DNA from: Bradyrhizobium canariense
Lineage (GTDB): Bacteria; Pseudomonadota; Alphaproteobacteria; Rhizobiales; Xanthobacteraceae
Length of the DNA stretch: 64,000 nucleotides
Assembly: GCF_018130465.1 (NCBI RefSeq)
Contig: NZ_JAFCKJ010000002.1
Location: 806,001 to 870,000 of the forward strand
Direction: 5' to 3'
In this document: positions 41,286-49,904 of the stretch, piece after piece
How positions within the stretch are numbered: the stretch's first letter is position 1
How the letters are laid out: the number at the start of each line of letters is the position of its first letter
Made by a program: the position numbers and the translations under genes
Notes under the pieces: model-generated
Databases searched by the model: none
Seen by the model: the letters and a program-made list of their open reading frames with translations, nothing else
What the model was told of the DNA's origin: nothing

Positions 41286-42068
41286 ATGAACCAGCAAACC
41301 AAGCACGGCGAGCTCGCCGCCCAGATCCGCGCAGCTTACGCCGGTACCCCGATCGCGCCCATCCGGACGCAACTCGCTGAGTTCGATGTCGATGCGGCCT
41401 ACGCCATTCAGCGGGAGAACACCGCGCACTGGGAGAAAGAAGGCCGGCGCGTAGTCGGAAGCAAGATCGGGCTGACCTCGCGCGCGGTCCAGAAGCAACT
41501 CGGCGTCGATCGTCCGGACTTCGGCGTCCTTTTCGCCGACATGATCGTGGGCGAGGACGAGCCTGTCGCTGCGGAGCGTGTCTTGCAGCCGAAGATCGAG
41601 GCGGAAGTAGCCTTCCTTCTCGACCGCGACGTCGAGGTCGAAACGCCGACCGTGGCCGACGTGCTCCGGGCTGTGGCCTACGCGATGCCTGCGCTCGAGA
41701 TCGTCGGCAGCCGCATCACCAAATGGGACATCGGTATCGTCGATACGGTGGCCGACAACGCTTCGTCCGGCCTCTTCGTTCTGGGCGGGCCGGTTCGACG
41801 ACTGGATGGCTTGGACCTCCGCGCCCTCCAGATGCAGATGACGAGGAAAGACGAAGTCGTCTCGAAGGGGACCGGCGCGGCCTGTCTCGGCAATCCGCTC
41901 AACGCGATGGCCTGGCTCGCCGGCGAACTCGCCCGCCGCAAGCGGCCGCTGCGCGCCGGCGATGTCGTTCTATCCGGAGCGCTGGGGCCGATGGTGCCGG
42001 TTAACCCGGGCGACGCGTTCGAGGCCAACATCGCCGGGCTCGGGACCGTTTCGGCGCGGTTCGCCTGA
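41286..42068 (+). CDS. mhpD: 2-keto-4-pentenoate hydratase (MhpD-like)
   Basis: A 260-residue enzyme of the MhpD/hydratase branch of the FAH superfamily: VVGSKIGLTSRAVQKQLGVD, the segment PDFGVLFADMIVGEDEPV, metal-site PKIEAEVAFLLDRDVEVETP, and ALEIVGSRITKWDIGIVDTVADNASSG. It hydrates 2-hydroxypenta-2,4-dienoate to 4-hydroxy-2-oxovalerate. The following aldolase and acylating aldehyde dehydrogenase of the classic pathway are not in this operon, so they must be elsewhere. It is 11 bp after the hydrolase gene. Confidence 0.87.
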   Translation: MNQQTKHGELAAQIRAAYAGTPIAPIRTQLAEFDVDAAYAIQRENTAHWEKEGRRVVGSKIGLTSRAVQKQLGVDRPDFGVLFADMIVGEDEPVAAERVLQPKIEAEVAFLLDRDVEVETPTVADVLRAVAYAMPALEIVGSRITKWDIGIVDTVADNASSGLFVLGGPVRRLDGLDLRALQMQMTRKDEVVSKGTGAACLGNPLNAMAWLAGELARRKRPLRAGDVVLSGALGPMVPVNPGDAFEANIAGLGTVSARFA

Positions 42069-42092
42069 CGCTAAACACCAAAGGAACACCAG

Positions 42093-42962
42093 ATGAAGCT
42101 CGTCCGCTTTGGCAATCCCGGCGCCGAAAAGCCGGGACTCGTCGACGATCAGGGAAGGCTGCGCGACCTGTCGGATGTCGTCGCGGACATCACGCCCGCC
42201 AACCTGTCTCGTTCGACGCTGCAGAAGATCGCGGCCATCGCTCCATCGGAGTTGCCGCTCGTCACGGGCGAGCCTCGGCTCGGCGTCCCGGTCACCGGTG
42301 TCGGTAAGTTCATCGCGATCGGGCTCAATTACGCCGATCATGCCGCGGAGGCTAACCTTCCGCTGCCGTCCGAGCCGATCGTGTTCATGAAGGCGATCAC
42401 TTCGCTCACCGGGCCCAACGACGCCGTCGTCCTGCCGAAGGACTCGAAGAAGTCGGATTGGGAAGTCGAGCTCGGGATCGTGATCGGCACGCGGGTATCC
42501 TACGTGGAGCGCTCCGCAGCCCTCGCTCATGTCGCCGGTTACTGCGTCGTGAACGACGTCAGCGAGCGCGAGTACCAGATGGAACGCGGCGGCACGTGGG
42601 ACAAGGGCAAGGGCTGCGACAGCTTCGGTCCGGTCGGACCGTGGCTGGTGACGACGGACGAAGTCCCCGACCCGCAGGCGCTCGACGTCTGGCTCGACGT
42701 CAACGGGCAGCGCATGCAGCAGGGCAACACGCGGACGATGATCTTCGATTGTGCGGAGATCGTCAGCTACGTCAGCCGCTTCATGACGCTGATGCCCGGC
42801 GACATCATCGCAACCGGGACGCCGCCTGGCGTCGGCATGGGCAAGAAGCCCGCCGCGATCTACCTCAAACCGGGTGACGTCATGACGCTCGGCATCGAGG
42901 GCCTCGGAACGCAGCGCCAGCAAACCCGCGAATGGTCGCCTGCCGCAGGGCAGCGGACATGA
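42093..42962 (+). CDS. Fumarylacetoacetate hydrolase-family enzyme
   Basis: A 289-residue FAH-fold protein. The N-terminal small domain is MKLVRFGNPGAEKPGLVDDQ, then the core FIAIGLNYADHAAEANLPLP, metal ligands in DWEVELGIVIG, GYCVVNDVSEREYQMERGGT with WDKGKGCDSFGPVGPWLVT, and ATGTPPGVGMGKKP. This subgroup includes diketo-deoxy-sugar acid hydrolases and decarboxylases of meta-cleavage products, so either a hydrolase or an oxalocrotonate-like decarboxylase role is possible. Its stop overlaps the SDR start by 4 bp (ATGA), implying translational coupling. Confidence 0.83.
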   Translation: MKLVRFGNPGAEKPGLVDDQGRLRDLSDVVADITPANLSRSTLQKIAAIAPSELPLVTGEPRLGVPVTGVGKFIAIGLNYADHAAEANLPLPSEPIVFMKAITSLTGPNDAVVLPKDSKKSDWEVELGIVIGTRVSYVERSAALAHVAGYCVVNDVSEREYQMERGGTWDKGKGCDSFGPVGPWLVTTDEVPDPQALDVWLDVNGQRMQQGNTRTMIFDCAEIVSYVSRFMTLMPGDIIATGTPPGVGMGKKPAAIYLKPGDVMTLGIEGLGTQRQQTREWSPAAGQRT

Positions 42963-43711
42963 CCGTCTACAGCGGAAGGTTCGAAGGACGGACGGCAGTC
43001 GTGACCGGCGCGGCCTCCGGCATCGGCCGCGATGTCGCCCGTCGCCTGGTGGCCGAAGGTGCCCGCGTCTCCATGTGGGACTTGAACGCCTCCGCCCTCA
43101 CCACCGCTGCGGGCGAGACCGGGGCTGCGAATACACAGGCAGTCGACATCGCGGCAGAAGACGCCGTCGAGGCGGCCATGGGGCGGAGCCTCGAGGCGCT
43201 GGGCGGACGGCTCGACATTCTGGTCGCAAGCGCCGGCATCACCGGACCGAACGGACCTGTGAAGGATTATTTGGGCGGCGATTGGCGGAAGGTCTTCGAC
43301 GTCAACGTCAACGGTGCCTTCTACTGCAACCGCGCCGCGGTCCGCGCGATGGAGGAGGGTGGCTACGGACGCATCGTCAACGTCGCCTCCGTGGCGGGAA
43401 AGGAAGGCAACCCGAATGCGTCGGCTTACAGCGCATCGAAGGCGGCCGTGATCTCGCTGACCAAATCGCTCGGCAAGGAAACGGCGGCGACGGGCATACG
43501 TGTCAACTGCATCACGCCGGCGGCGATCAAGACGCCTCTGTTCGATCAAATGACGGCGCAGCACATCGACTTCATGCTGTCGAAAATTCCGCTCGGGAGA
43601 TTCGGCACGATCGAAGAGGCGACCTCGCTCGTCTGCTGGCTCGCCAGCGACGAGTGCTCGTTCAGCACCGGCGCCGTATTCGACCTCTCGGGCGGGCGGG
43701 CGACCTACTAG
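42959..43711 (+). CDS. Short-chain dehydrogenase/reductase
   Basis: A 250-residue classical SDR. ATG 42959 overlaps the upstream stop; nine further codons are open but unlikely. The cofactor motif is TGAASGIG (16-23), D41 of MWDLNAS suggests NAD preference, and the catalytic S144 (NVASVAGKEG), Y157 and K161 (AYSASKAA) are present. The C-terminus CSFSTGAVFDLSGGRATY is typical. It probably oxidises or reduces a hydroxy acid or diol in the pathway. It is the last gene of the first operon; 17 bp on lies the second palindrome. Confidence 0.86.
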   Translation: MTVYSGRFEGRTAVVTGAASGIGRDVARRLVAEGARVSMWDLNASALTTAAGETGAANTQAVDIAAEDAVEAAMGRSLEALGGRLDILVASAGITGPNGPVKDYLGGDWRKVFDVNVNGAFYCNRAAVRAMEEGGYGRIVNVASVAGKEGNPNASAYSASKAAVISLTKSLGKETAATGIRVNCITPAAIKTPLFDQMTAQHIDFMLSKIPLGRFGTIEEATSLVCWLASDECSFSTGAVFDLSGGRATY

Positions 43712-43727
43712 CCAAGGCTCCGCGGTA

Positions 43728-43744
43728 TGTTCGCGGCGCGAACA
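43728..43744. promoter_or_regulatory. Candidate IclR operator, copy 2
   Basis: A perfect 17-bp palindrome TGTTCGC-GGC-GCGAACA, same arms as at 36193-36209. It lies 104 bp before a short leader ORF at 43832 and 274 bp before the dehydrogenase gene at 44002. Confidence 0.78.
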
Positions 43745-43831
43745 GTTTGCGGGAATGCGTTGTGGCCTCGGCCACGTCGCTCGATAGTTAGAGAAACAAC
43801 AAAAGACGCCACAGAGCGTATGGAGGAAACG

Positions 43832-43861
43832 ATGATCTTCAGCAGAACTGAAACTGGTTGA
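43832..43861 (+). CDS. Nine-codon leader ORF or remnant start
   Basis: ATG behind GGAGGAAACG, the same ribosome site that serves the binding-protein gene at 36295, encodes only MIFSRTETG before TGA. The palindrome-to-ATG distance (104 bp) closely mirrors that at 36193-36295 (102 bp). I infer either a leader peptide or the surviving start of a deleted gene. Confidence 0.4.
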   Translation: MIFSRTETG

Positions 43862-44001
43862 CGAGCGCGGCTATCGGCACGGCCGACAGCACGCCCGAGC
43901 TTCGCGAAACGAACCGACGACCCAAGCGACGACCCTTCCGGTCGGAGCACGGCGCCGTATTGCGTTCCAGCAACCGTCACACGATCAAGGAAGGGAACTC
44001 C

Positions 44002-45111
44002 ATGGCCACAATGAAAGCGGCTCGGCTACACCAAGTCGGCACTACTTTTTCGATCGACGAAATCGCAGTCCCCAAACCGCGCCCCAACGACGTTCTGGTT
44101 AAGGTAAAAGCGTGCGGCATCATCCCGAACATGAAGAACGTGATGGCGCACTACGCGGAATGGTTTCCGTTCCTTCCGCTTCCGCCGTTGCCGGCGATCT
44201 ACGGTCTGGATGCCTCCGGCGAGGTCGTCGAGGTCGGCAGCCAGGTCAAGTCCATCAAGGTCGGGGACCGGGTCTACGTGAATCCCGGCACGTCCTGCGG
44301 GTCATGCCACGCCTGCCGCTGCGGTCAACCCATCAACTGCGACGCCTACACGTTCCTCGGCTATTTCGGTTTCGGTCCGCGCTCGAGCCAGGTGTTCGTC
44401 GACTACCCTTACGCCGGCTTCGCTGAGTACATGACGGCGCCAGCCTCGTCGCTGGTGAAGCTTCCCTCGTCGGTGTCATATGAGGCCGCGGCCCGCCTCG
44501 GCTACTTGGGAACGGCGTACTCCGCGCTGCGCAAAGCGGGCGCTCGCGCTGGAACGAGCGTCATCGTCAGCGGCGCGACCGGTACTCTCGGACTGGGGGC
44601 GGTCATCCTCGCGTTGGGGATGGGCGTCACCAAGATCTTCGGCGTCGCGCGGGACAAGAAGCTGCTCGAACGCTTGCGCACGATCGCTCCCTCTCGGATT
44701 CACGTGCTGTCGGCCGGCGAACGGCAGGTGGACGAATGGGTACGCGAGCACACCGACGGCCTGGGAGCAGACATCTTCATCGATGCTGTTGGGCCGGGCG
44801 CTCCGAGCTCAACGTCGCTGGCGGGCATCAACGCGCTGAGACGCGGCGGCCGGATGGTGGACATCGGCGGCATGGCCGAGCCACTACCGTTGGAGATGTT
44901 CAGACTGATGTGCTTCCAGATCAGCGTCATCGGCTCGCTCTGGTTCGACGTCGCCGAAGGTCAGGACATGGTCGAGATGGCTGCGGCCGGGACGCTGGAT
45001 CTCTCGGTCTTCGAACATGAACGGTATCCGCTGCGGGACATTTCCAAGGCGCTCGAGGCGGTCGATCGCAGGACCGGCGGCTTCACCAACGTCGTGATCG
45101 TCCACGAATAG
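44002..45111 (+). CDS. Zinc-type medium-chain dehydrogenase (MDR)
   Basis: A 369-residue MDR protein from ATG 44002 (AAGGAAGGGAACTCC before it). The structural zinc quartet is C99, C102, C105 and C113 (GTSCGSCHACRCGQPINC). The catalytic zinc site is incomplete: C38 is present (VKACGI), but the usual GHE triplet reads GLDASG, lacking His and Glu. The Rossmann domain is at about 170-300 (VIVSGATGTLGLGAVILALGMG). It may work without a catalytic zinc or on unusual substrates, and alcohol/aldehyde oxidation in the aromatic pathway is an inference. It is the first gene of the second unit. Confidence 0.84.
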   Translation: MATMKAARLHQVGTTFSIDEIAVPKPRPNDVLVKVKACGIIPNMKNVMAHYAEWFPFLPLPPLPAIYGLDASGEVVEVGSQVKSIKVGDRVYVNPGTSCGSCHACRCGQPINCDAYTFLGYFGFGPRSSQVFVDYPYAGFAEYMTAPASSLVKLPSSVSYEAAARLGYLGTAYSALRKAGARAGTSVIVSGATGTLGLGAVILALGMGVTKIFGVARDKKLLERLRTIAPSRIHVLSAGERQVDEWVREHTDGLGADIFIDAVGPGAPSSTSLAGINALRRGGRMVDIGGMAEPLPLEMFRLMCFQISVIGSLWFDVAEGQDMVEMAAAGTLDLSVFEHERYPLRDISKALEAVDRRTGGFTNVVIVHE

Positions 45112-45125
45112 GAAGGAGAGATCAG

Positions 45126-45665
45126 ATGGCTCGCTTGATTGTCACTTCTCATAAAGATGGGAAATCCTCGGTCGGATTGGAACAGTCCATCCCCGTAATG
45201 CCGTTCAAGTCGGTGCCGGGGTTCGACACCGCGGTGGTGTGGGGCACTGCGGCCGCTCCATCCGTTCCGTGGGATGGTCGTAACGCCGCGGATGGACACG
45301 AGAGCGTCCTGCCCGATGCCGGAGAGACGCGGTTGATGAAGGTGACCTTTCCGCCTGATTCCGTGATGATGTCGGCAGACTTCGATCCCGCGGCTGCCGG
45401 TGCTGAATACATGTCACGCATACCGGGACTTGCGCAGCGGTTCGAGCCGGATAGCCCGGGGATGCACACGACCGACAGCGTTGACTATGGCATCCTGATC
45501 GAAGGGGAGATTTCTCTCGAACTCGACGACGGGAAGACGGTCGCGCTCAAGCCGGGCGACGTCGTCGTTCAAAACGGCACTCGGCATGCCTGGCGCAATC
45601 CTGGAGCCAAGCCCGCCACGCTGATCTTCGTGCTGATCGGAGCGAACCGTTCCGCGGACAAGTAA
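45126..45665 (+). CDS. Cupin-domain protein
   Basis: A 179-residue protein with a single conserved cupin in the second half: MHTTDSVDYGILIEGEISLE then LDDGKTVALKPGDVVVQNGT and RHAWRNPG. The metal-binding residues H (MHTTDSVDY), E and H (TRHAWRN) are present but motif 1 is degenerate. Such proteins near aromatic operons can be dioxygenases, isomerases or ligand sensors. It is 14 bp after the dehydrogenase gene, on the same transcript. Confidence 0.82.
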   Translation: MARLIVTSHKDGKSSVGLEQSIPVMPFKSVPGFDTAVVWGTAAAPSVPWDGRNAADGHESVLPDAGETRLMKVTFPPDSVMMSADFDPAAAGAEYMSRIPGLAQRFEPDSPGMHTTDSVDYGILIEGEISLELDDGKTVALKPGDVVVQNGTRHAWRNPGAKPATLIFVLIGANRSADK

Positions 45666-45673
45666 TTCATCGG

Positions 45674-46642
45674 ATGAATCGTATGATGAGACTTTTCTCG
45701 GTGGTGGGTACCGTCGCGGGCGTTCTTTGGCTCCAGGGCGCCTTCGCCCAAACGCAAACCGTGCCGCGCGTCGGGTTCGTGGCCGGTGCCGGTGGCTACC
45801 CGAAGATGGCGGTGACCAATCAAGCGTTTTTCGAGGGCCTGTCGGATGCGGGCTACAAAGACGGTAGCACGCTGACTGTCGTCTTCCGGACGGCCGAGGG
45901 CAACATGAGTCTTATGCCTGAACTGATCGCGCAGGTCTTGGCGGAGAAGATCGATTACCTGGTCGTGTCCAGCTCTCCTGGATGTGCGGCGGCACAGAAA
46001 GCGACGTCGACGTTGCCGGTTCTGTGCATCTCAGTTCAGGACAGTCCCATCAAAGAGGGGCTGACGACAACGCTCGAGCACGGGAATGGAAATTTGATAG
46101 GGGTGCATAGCTATTTACCGGACGGCATATCCCAGCAATTGCGGATGCTCCAGCAATTGAAACCAAGCCTAAAGAAGCTCGGCGTGTTGTTCAATCCCGC
46201 GAATGCCACGCACAAACGTCTTTTGACTGATTGGCAGGATGTCGCTGCCGCGCAGAAGATCGAGGTCGTACCCATGCCGGCTGTCGGGCCGGCCGATCTT
46301 GAAAAGACTATTTTGAACGCTGAGGCCGCCGACGCGGAAATCGCCATCGGTCTGCTCGGAGCCGACACGTATGCGATGAGGAAGGAAATCGCGGAAGCGG
46401 CAAGCGCGCATGGCCTTCCTATCGTGATGGACACGCCCGGCGGCTTTAATCAGATGGGCGGTGTTGCTACGATCGGCGTGGACATCGTCCCTCTGTATCG
46501 GCGGGGAGCAATTGAATTGATGATTCCGATGCTCAAGGGAACGCCACCATCCGCGCTCGCATGGATCGGGCCGAGCGAGGCTGTGATGAAAGTGAACGAC
46601 GACATGATCGCGAAGTTCGGCCTCTCGAGGTCTACAAAATGA
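45674..46642 (+). CDS. TrpX-type ABC transporter substrate-binding protein
   Basis: A 322-residue periplasmic binding protein of the ABC_sub_bind (PF04392) type. The signal peptide MNRMMRLFSVVGTVAGVLWL with cleavage near FAQ-TQT is followed by VPRVGFVAGAGGYPKMAVTN and repeats of Rossmann-like segments (LKKLGVLFNPANATHKRLLT, GGVATIGVDIVPLYRRGAIE). Members bind aromatic amino acids or related compounds. No cognate permease or ATPase is adjacent. It is 9 bp after the cupin gene and 14 bp before the thioesterase gene, so it is likely a ligand receptor for this regulon. Confidence 0.84.
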   Translation: MNRMMRLFSVVGTVAGVLWLQGAFAQTQTVPRVGFVAGAGGYPKMAVTNQAFFEGLSDAGYKDGSTLTVVFRTAEGNMSLMPELIAQVLAEKIDYLVVSSSPGCAAAQKATSTLPVLCISVQDSPIKEGLTTTLEHGNGNLIGVHSYLPDGISQQLRMLQQLKPSLKKLGVLFNPANATHKRLLTDWQDVAAAQKIEVVPMPAVGPADLEKTILNAEAADAEIAIGLLGADTYAMRKEIAEAASAHGLPIVMDTPGGFNQMGGVATIGVDIVPLYRRGAIELMIPMLKGTPPSALAWIGPSEAVMKVNDDMIAKFGLSRSTK

Positions 46643-46655
46643 AGAGCCGAGCAAT

Positions 46656-47084
46656 TTGATACAGAACGAGGGATTCTTCGCCAAAATTGTAACGGGAGAG
46701 CTTCCCGAGGCACCTATCACGAAGCTTCTCGGCTGGAAGTTTCTCGACTTCGACGCCGAACAGCAAGTGATCAAGGTCGAAATGCAGGCTCGGCCGGAAT
46801 TTCTCAATCCGGCGGGCCTCATTCACGGCGGCATGTTGGCGGCCATGCTGGACGAGACGCTGTCACCCGCACTGGCCACGACCCTCGGCCCGGGTGAGTT
46901 CGCCCCGACGCTCGAAATCAAGGTCAATTTCGTCTTGCCGGCTAAGGTCGGCCGCGTCCTCGGCACCGGTCGGATCGTCAGCCGCGGTCGCTCGATCTGC
47001 TTCATGGAGGGCCAGCTGCGCGATGAACACGGCACTCTGCTGGCAACCGGATCGGCGACTTCGAAGATCGGACGGGGGCGCTGA
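46656..47084 (+). CDS. PaaI-like hotdog thioesterase
   Basis: A 142-residue single-hotdog protein with probable TTG start (LIQNEGFFAKIVTGELPEAP). The family signature HGGMLAAMLDETLSPAL follows NPAGLI, and the C-terminal TGRIVSRGRSICFMEGQLRD and ATGSATSKI close the fold. Such enzymes hydrolyse aryl- or acyl-CoA, as in phenylacetate catabolism. This implies that a CoA thioester step is linked to the regulon, although no CoA ligase gene is present here. It is the last gene of the second unit. Confidence 0.85.
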   Translation: MIQNEGFFAKIVTGELPEAPITKLLGWKFLDFDAEQQVIKVEMQARPEFLNPAGLIHGGMLAAMLDETLSPALATTLGPGEFAPTLEIKVNFVLPAKVGRVLGTGRIVSRGRSICFMEGQLRDEHGTLLATGSATSKIGRGR

Positions 47085-48449
47085 GAACGAACAGCGCTAG
47101 GGAGGTCGACGACGGATGGTCGGCGGGTCGTGCGCCGTTTGCTTGCCATCCTACGATGGCAGTCCGTGCTGTCGTCGGCGCAGGCCTGTCTTCCGGCGGT
47201 GCCTGTCGGCGGATGGTCTCGAGACGGCCTCAAGGCCGCTTGCGGCCTGAGCGCCCGTTTCTGCCGACGCGAGGCTCGTGCTCTGTGACGCGGCGACTTT
47301 CGCGTTAAGGTTTGCGCCACTTGTCGGGATTGCCGACGGTCGTGTGGCGCACCCTCTCGACCAGCGGTTCATGGCCGGGATTGAGCTCTCTCGCGCGTTC
47401 GATTGTCCGCTGCTGAGTGGGCAACACCGCACTGACCCTTTCGGAGCTGCCGCGCCGCACGGCGTAGTCGCCCTGCGGCCTACGTTCGACGAACAATTGA
47501 CTCTTGCACACCATCCATCTCCGTCAGTTGAATTTCAGATCGGGCACTGATCCATCGCCAAAAGCTTGTCGTTCCAGACGCCGTCGGCGTAGGTCCGCAC
47601 GTAGGCGGCCCGGCCCGTGGGGCGGACCACGCCGATGTCGGCGCGTTTTCCGGTACGCGGATCGAGCGTGTAGATTCGAGTCGCGTGAATTTCAGGTGCT
47701 CGCGCACCTGCTCAACGGGTCGACGGCGAGGACGAGCTATGCGGCCTATACGGGCAAGCTGATACCGCGAGGCGAAGTCTCCACGCGAAGATCGAGGCAA
47801 CGCTAGGCAGCAGCAAGGTCGCGGACTTCATGTGCCAGCTTATGGAGCATCTGTTCGAGGGCGGCGCCGGCCTGAGCATCGCGTCCGAGGACCTCGCCGT
47901 TCTCCCTAAGACAGTGCCCTGCGACCGATATATCTGACGAGACCCTAGCCGTCCGGCACGGTCGAGCGCACGCTGCTTCGACGACGCGCCAACTGCCACG
48001 AAAGCGCATGAGGTTTACGGTCGAACCGGCCGATCCGGTGGTACACAGCGGTGGTCACAAATCGCGACCGGACTTTTCAGGAATCCTTATTTTCCCGCGG
48101 TTTTGGCGCCCTCGCGGCATTGTGGAAGGGAGTCCCACTCTCTCCGAGCGCCGCGGGCCGGTCGCCGTGAGCGAATAGCGTTGCCTTGGCAGGCACTTCC
48201 GTCACGTGCGCTCCCCGTGAGGCACGTCGAACGCTACTTGAGCGGCTTCAGCCGCTTTGCGCATCGCGCATACAATGTTTCCGCCGGTTGGATCGGCTTG
48301 GCTGGCCTCTAAACGGGCTGGTCGGGCCTGCACGAATTGATGATCTGAACGGCGGCCGCGTCGATTTGCCGTGCAGAGCGGCCCCACGGGCCCGTTGCCC
48401 GAAAGCTTGGCCTCGGATATCCCCTCCCAGAGGATAGGATATTGAAATC
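47085..48449. other. Long region with remnants only
   Basis: About 1.36 kb between the aromatic and metal units. Apart from one short relic (47535-47690) I find no frame with convincing composition; several antisense frames are Arg/Pro/Ser-rich artefacts. One minus-strand frame near 47803-47900 ends in DAQAGAALEQMLHKLAHEVR then DLAAA and looks protein-like, but starts in poor sequence. The end of the region is likely the promoter of the metal operon. Confidence 0.4.
47535..47690 (-). pseudogene. Relic of a small gene (RTYADGVWNDKLLAMDQCPI)
   Basis: The frame TRIYTLDPRTGKRADIGVVR, PTGRAAYVRTYADGVWNDKL and LAMDQCPI ends with TGA (47535-47537) and reads like a small DUF3892-like protein family. 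There is no start codon in frame: the upstream frame closes before a suitable ATG. The relic is therefore 5'-defective or begins with an unusual codon. Confidence 0.5.
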
Positions 48450-48731
48450 ATGAGCAAGGACCACGTCCACGAAAGCCATCCGGAGATCGTCAAGCGACTG
48501 AAGCGGGCCGACGGGCATCTCCAGAAGGTCATCGCGATGCTCGCCGAAGGCCGACCCTGTCTCGACCTGGCGCAGCAACTGCACGCCGTCGAGAAGGCGA
48601 TCTCCGAGGCGAAGAAGACCCTGATCCACGATCATGTCGACAACTGCCTCGACGCTGCCGCCAACGGCGGGTCGGGCAAGTCAACCAAGAGCGTCCTCGC
48701 CGAATTCAAGGCGATCTCGCGCTATCTGTAG
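48450..48731 (+). CDS. CsoR/RcnR-family metal-responsive repressor
   Basis: A 93-residue helical repressor: MSKDHVHESHPEIVKRLKRA, DGHLQKVIAMLAEGRPCLDL, LIHDHVDNC. Residues at the metal positions are C37, H62 and C66, the C-H-C pattern seen in Cu(I)-sensing CsoR, while the N-terminal HVHESH segment is like Co/Ni-sensing RcnR/DmeR proteins. The regulated operon is CzcA-like, so Co/Ni/Zn is as likely as Cu. AGGATATTG lies before the ATG. It is first in the operon and only 9 bp before the adaptor gene. Confidence 0.87.
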   Translation: MSKDHVHESHPEIVKRLKRADGHLQKVIAMLAEGRPCLDLAQQLHAVEKAISEAKKTLIHDHVDNCLDAAANGGSGKSTKSVLAEFKAISRYL

Positions 48732-48740
48732 GAAGTAAAC

Positions 48741-49901
48741 ATGGTTCCGAGTATGCGGACGGCATCCATGATCCTCGTCGCGACGCTCGCGGCGATGGCG
48801 GGCACCATCGTGCCGGCAACCGCGCAGTCGAAGTCCGCGAAGCCGGCGGCCGTCGTCATGGACGACGATCGCATCAATCTCGCAGGCATCGAACTCCGCC
48901 GGGCGGGACCTGCCCCGATCGCCAAGCGGCTGACCGTGCCGTGCACGATCGTTCCCGACGCAGGCCGGGTCGCGCACGTCGCCATCAAGGTTTCCGGAAC
49001 GGTCGCAGATCTGCGGAAGAACATAGGCGACGACGTCGCGAAAGACGAAATTCTGGGCGTTCTGGAGAGCCGCGAGGTCGCCGACGCCAAGAGCGAGTAC
49101 CTCTCCGCCAAACTCTCGAACGAACTGCAGCAGGACCTCACCGCGCGCGACAAGTCGCTATGGGAAGGCCGCGCGGTTCCCGAGCAGCAATACATCAAGT
49201 CCCGCAACGCAGCGGCTCAGACCGAAATGCGGTTCGGCATCGCTCGCCAGAAGCTGATGGCGCTCGGCGTCAGCGAGGCGGAGATCTCCGGACTGCCGGA
49301 GGCTCCGGACGGGACGCTGCGCAGCCAGAACGTCCGCGCCCCCATCTCCGGCCGTATCGTAGAGCGAAAGGTGGAGCTCGGCACCGCGGTCGGAAGGGAC
49401 AGCCTGGAGACCGAGCTCTTCGTCATCGTCGACCTCAGCCGCGTCTGGGTGGAACTGGCGGTCTCGTCGACCGACCTGCCCCTGGTCAGGGAGGGCCAAG
49501 ATGCCGCCTTGGCCGTCCGTGGAATCGCCGAGACCGGTTCGGGCAAGATCATTTTCGTCAGCCCCCTGCTCGACAAGGACACGCGCACGGCTCGCGTCGT
49601 GGTCTCGCTCGACAACGCCGACGGCCGATGGCGCCCGGGCTCCTTCGTCACGGCGAACATTGCCGTCGAAAGGCATGATGCGGCGGTCGCGGTCCCCTTC
49701 GCCGCAGTCCAGACCGTCGATGGCCGCAAGGCCGTCTTCGTCCGGACCAAGGATGGTTTCGAAGCGCGCAACGTCGTCCTGGGCGGACGGGACGGACCGG
49801 TCGTCGAGATCGTCTCCGGCCTCGCTGCCGGCGAGACCGTCGCCGCCTCGAACACGTTCCCGCTCAAGGCCGAGGTATCAAAGCCCGGCGACGAGGACTG
49901 A
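48741..49901 (+). CDS. RND efflux periplasmic adaptor (CzcB-like)
   Basis: A 386-residue membrane fusion protein. The signal-like N-terminus MVPSMRTASMILVATLAAMA ends near TAQSK. Biotinyl-lipoyl-like halves flank an alpha-hairpin: HVAIKVSGTVADLRKNIGDD with VLESREVADAKSEYLSAKLS, then VRAPISGRIVERKVELG. The beta-barrel is around SRVWVELAVSSTDLPLVREG. It links the inner-membrane pump to an outer-membrane channel. The cognate CzcC-type channel gene is not in this window. Confidence 0.88.
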   Translation: MVPSMRTASMILVATLAAMAGTIVPATAQSKSAKPAAVVMDDDRINLAGIELRRAGPAPIAKRLTVPCTIVPDAGRVAHVAIKVSGTVADLRKNIGDDVAKDEILGVLESREVADAKSEYLSAKLSNELQQDLTARDKSLWEGRAVPEQQYIKSRNAAAQTEMRFGIARQKLMALGVSEAEISGLPEAPDGTLRSQNVRAPISGRIVERKVELGTAVGRDSLETELFVIVDLSRVWVELAVSSTDLPLVREGQDAALAVRGIAETGSGKIIFVSPLLDKDTRTARVVVSLDNADGRWRPGSFVTANIAVERHDAAVAVPFAAVQTVDGRKAVFVRTKDGFEARNVVLGGRDGPVVEIVSGLAAGETVAASNTFPLKAEVSKPGDED

Positions 49902-49904
49902 TCG

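Noticed and set aside
43728-43744. Palindrome as a terminator of the first operon
   Set aside because: No U-tract follows and the same arms occur upstream of the first operon, which favours an operator.
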